The notes beneath the pieces were generated by a model that was not told where the DNA came from, searched no databases, and saw only the letters and a list, made by a program, of their open reading frames with translations. The translations under genes and the position numbers were made by a program. From Kaistia algarum (GTDB taxonomy: Bacteria; Pseudomonadota; Alphaproteobacteria; Rhizobiales; Kaistiaceae): a stretch of 64,000 bases of DNA. Of the stretch, positions 62,460-64,000 are shown one piece after another. The DNA lies in the NCBI RefSeq assembly GCF_026343945.1, contig NZ_JAPKNJ010000001.1, positions 744,001-808,000 on the forward strand, given 5' to 3'. Each line of letters begins with the position of its first letter. Position 1 is the first letter of the stretch.

Positions 62460-63178
62460 GCGGCCGTCTCCACCACATCAACGCGGACGGAGAGCTGATA
62501 GCCACCATTGCGAACGGTCTTGAAGATCTGGAACTGGCCGCCATCTCCCAGCTTGCGGCGGAGCCGGCTCATCAACACGTCGATCGACCGGTCAAGCGTA
62601 TCGGCCTCGCGGCCCTGCGTCAGGTCCAGCAATTGCTCGCGCGACAGGACACGCCCGGGTCGATCGAGAAAGACCCGCAGCAGATCGAACTCGGCACCGG
62701 TCAGCACGACATCGGCGCCGTCCGGATCGAGGACATTGCGCGTTTCGGGCGTCGCGACGAAGCCGGAAAAGCGGTAGGCAGCGACCGTCGGCGGCTCGGT
62801 AAGATCGGAGACGCGACGCAGCACAGCCCGGATGCGGGCCAGCAATTCACGCGGGTTGAAGGGTTTGCCGAGATAGTCGTCGGCGCCGATCTCCAGGCCG
62901 ATGATGCGGTCGACATCCTCTTTCAGCGCCGTGAGCAGAATGACGGGCACATGCGGGCGGCGGTCGCGGAGCTGGCGGCATATGTCGAGGCCGGAAGCGT
63001 CGGGCAGCATGACATCCAGAACGATCAGGTCGATCGTCTGCGTCGCGAGATTCTCCTCCAGCTCGCGCCTGTCGGCCGCGAGCGAGACGCGCATGCCCTG
63101 CTGGTCGAGATAGCGGCCGAGCAGCTTGCGGATCTCCAGATCGTCATCGACGACCAAGATATGCGGCTGAGATTGCAT
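62456..63178 (-). CDS. OmpR-family response regulator
   Basis: A 240-residue regulator with receiver domain (acidic pocket DDD near residues 11-13, phosphoacceptor D55 in LIVLDVMLPD, LTALK) and a winged-helix DNA-binding domain ending in RRKLGDGGQFQIFKTVRNGGYQL. The ATG at 63178 is close behind GAGG; a GTG at 63196 is an alternative. It is cotranscribed with the kinase. Confidence 0.92.
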   Translation of the reverse strand: MQSQPHILVVDDDLEIRKLLGRYLDQQGMRVSLAADRRELEENLATQTIDLIVLDVMLPDASGLDICRQLRDRRPHVPVILLTALKEDVDRIIGLEIGADDYLGKPFNPRELLARIRAVLRRVSDLTEPPTVAAYRFSGFVATPETRNVLDPDGADVVLTGAEFDLLRVFLDRPGRVLSREQLLDLTQGREADTLDRSIDVLMSRLRRKLGDGGQFQIFKTVRNGGYQLSVRVDVVETAA

Positions 63179-63283
63179 TTTTCCTCGCTCGGACACGCGG
63201 CGCCCGTTCCGCCGAAAGCCATACTGCCATCTTCCACCGGCAGAATGCTGATTTGGTAACGAAATCTCACAAGGCCCGGAACA

Positions 63284-63298
63284 GAAACCTTTCGAAAC
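63284..63298. promoter_or_regulatory. Candidate OmpR-type operator (GAAAC direct repeat)
   Basis: GAAAC at 63284-63288 repeats at 63294-63298, a 10-base period matching one helical turn, the usual spacing for OmpR-family dimers. An inverted GTTTC follows at 63301-63305. It lies midway in the 221-base divergent region between the response regulator and the Spy/CpxP-like gene. Confidence 0.4.
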
Positions 63299-63399
63299 AA
63301 GTTTCCCCTTTGGCGCAAGGCTCCGTCACGCAAAGGACGATGGGATGCCACGAGCTGTTCCTAATTTCGGCCTGCGTCCAACGAACCAAGGAGACTGCA

Positions 63400-64000
63400 A
63401 TGAAACGCACTTTGGCTGCACTCGGCCTCGCGGTCGTCGCCGGATCGACTGTGCTTTCGGCCGTATCGGCCTCCGAACCACCGAAGACTGCGAATGCCCA
63501 GGTCGCCGACTTCCGGCAGGGCGGTCCCGACGGCCCGCGTGGCCCGATGGGGTGGATGCGCGGCGAGGGTCCGCGCGCCGGCCGTGAAATGCATCTGGCC
63601 ATGCAGCTCTCGGCGGCGGAAACCCTGATCGGGGTCCGCGCCAACCAGATCGATGCGTGGCGCGACTATACCAGCGCCCTGCTCGCCCTCTTCGAGCCGC
63701 CCGCGCCGCCGAAGCCGGACGACGCGGCCAAGGACGGCGCCAAGGCCTTCGCCCGCGAGGAACGCCTCGCCCGCGAGATCACCGAGCGGGCTGCCAAGGC
63801 CGCGACGCTGACCAAGGCAATCGACGTGCTGAAGACCACGCTCACCGCCGACCAGCTCGAAAAGCTTGCGGGCGTCGAACTGCGCTTCGGACCGCCGCGT
63901 GGTCCGGGCATGCGCGGTGGTCCGGGGATGCATGGCGAACCGGGCATGATGGGACCGGACGGCCACGGCCCCGGCGGCTTCCATCGCGGCCCGGCCGGCG
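63400..64000 (+). CDS. Spy/CpxP-like LTXXQ periplasmic protein (3' truncated by window)
   Basis: The visible 200 residues begin with a signal peptide (MKRTLAALGLAVVAG..., cleavage near VSA-SEP). The mature part is mainly helical, with one clear LTXXQ motif (LTADQLEKL) characteristic of Spy/CpxP/CnrX-like proteins, flanked by Gly/Pro/Met-rich stretches (GPRGPMGWMRG, RGGPGMHGEPGMMGPDG). The ATG at 63400 follows AAGGAG at ideal spacing. Divergence from an OmpR-type two-component system mirrors cpxP-cpxRA. Met/His/Gly-rich ends might bind metal such as copper or nickel. Confidence 0.82.
   Translation, partial: MKRTLAALGLAVVAGSTVLSAVSASEPPKTANAQVADFRQGGPDGPRGPMGWMRGEGPRAGREMHLAMQLSAAETLIGVRANQIDAWRDYTSALLALFEPPAPPKPDDAAKDGAKAFAREERLAREITERAAKAATLTKAIDVLKTTLTADQLEKLAGVELRFGPPRGPGMRGGPGMHGEPGMMGPDGHGPGGFHRGPAG

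Noticed and set aside
63890..64000. Gly/Pro/Met repeats at the end of the window resembling collagen-like repeats
   Set aside because: Too short and irregular; better explained as a flexible tail of a Spy/CpxP-like protein.

Overview
This is a high-GC, strongly GC3-biased chromosomal window from what is most likely an alphaproteobacterium of the order Hyphomicrobiales (Rhizobiales). The pointers are a TTGCCGGGTCAAGCCCGGCAA-type palindromic repeat, frequent GTG/TTG starts, tightly packed operons with 4-bp ATGA overlaps, a perfect FNR/FixK box in front of a universal stress protein, and a family mix (BMP-type ABC importers, GH94 phosphorylase, DUF2955, L-2-amino-thiazoline-4-carboxylate hydrolase) common in that order. 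I cannot name a genus. I saw no rRNA, tRNA, CRISPR array, IS element or prophage.

Layout, left part (1-24 kb). The window opens inside an RbbA-like ABC fusion protein followed by its YhhJ-like partner. On the minus strand come a phosphoribosyltransferase, glutamine-dependent NAD synthase and a universal stress protein with an apparent class II FNR/FixK promoter. A BMP-family uptake operon (binding protein, amidase, ATPase, two permeases) follows. Next are a DUF3329-like small membrane protein, a large GT-C-like membrane protein, an iron-dependent alcohol dehydrogenase with an alpha/beta hydrolase, an OafA-type acyltransferase with SGNH tail, an orphan AceE-like TPP enzyme, and a Tat-signal amidohydrolase paired with an ATC hydrolase.

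Middle (23.9-35.4 kb). A tightly packed nine-gene minus-strand operon holds an SDR epimerase/reductase, a GtrA flippase, a GtrB-like polyprenyl-phosphate sugar transferase, rfbF, a DUF4915 protein, rfbG, a split transketolase (N and C halves) and a sulfotransferase. RfbF and RfbG make CDP-4-keto-6-deoxyglucose. The usual next enzyme RfbH is absent and a two-subunit TPP enzyme stands in its place, so the operon may make a two-carbon-branched CDP sugar that is loaded onto undecaprenyl phosphate, flipped and possibly sulfated. This is my main candidate for an undescribed pathway. Another acyltransferase and a coupled desaturase plus leaderless PhnD-like pair lie next to it.

Right part (35.7-64 kb). 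A mannonate dehydratase, a GH94 phosphorylase (possibly on 1,2-beta-oligoglucans) and a GFA-family protein form an operon. A three-gene unit then encodes two proteins I do not recognise and a 1905-residue RHS protein whose tail looks like a permuted papain-like (LRAT/NlpC-like) enzyme, followed by a tiny two-helix membrane protein that could be its immunity partner. Envelope genes follow: thioredoxin-like/CcdA, tandem lysozyme inhibitors MliC and LprI-like, an L,D-transpeptidase, an unknown membrane protein with a Cys-rich secreted peptide, and a MarC-HlyD-DUF2955-guanine deaminase operon. Last come a CSS-EAL phosphodiesterase behind a hairpin and a small upstream ORF, and an OmpR-type two-component system divergent from a Spy/CpxP-like periplasmic protein that runs off the end.
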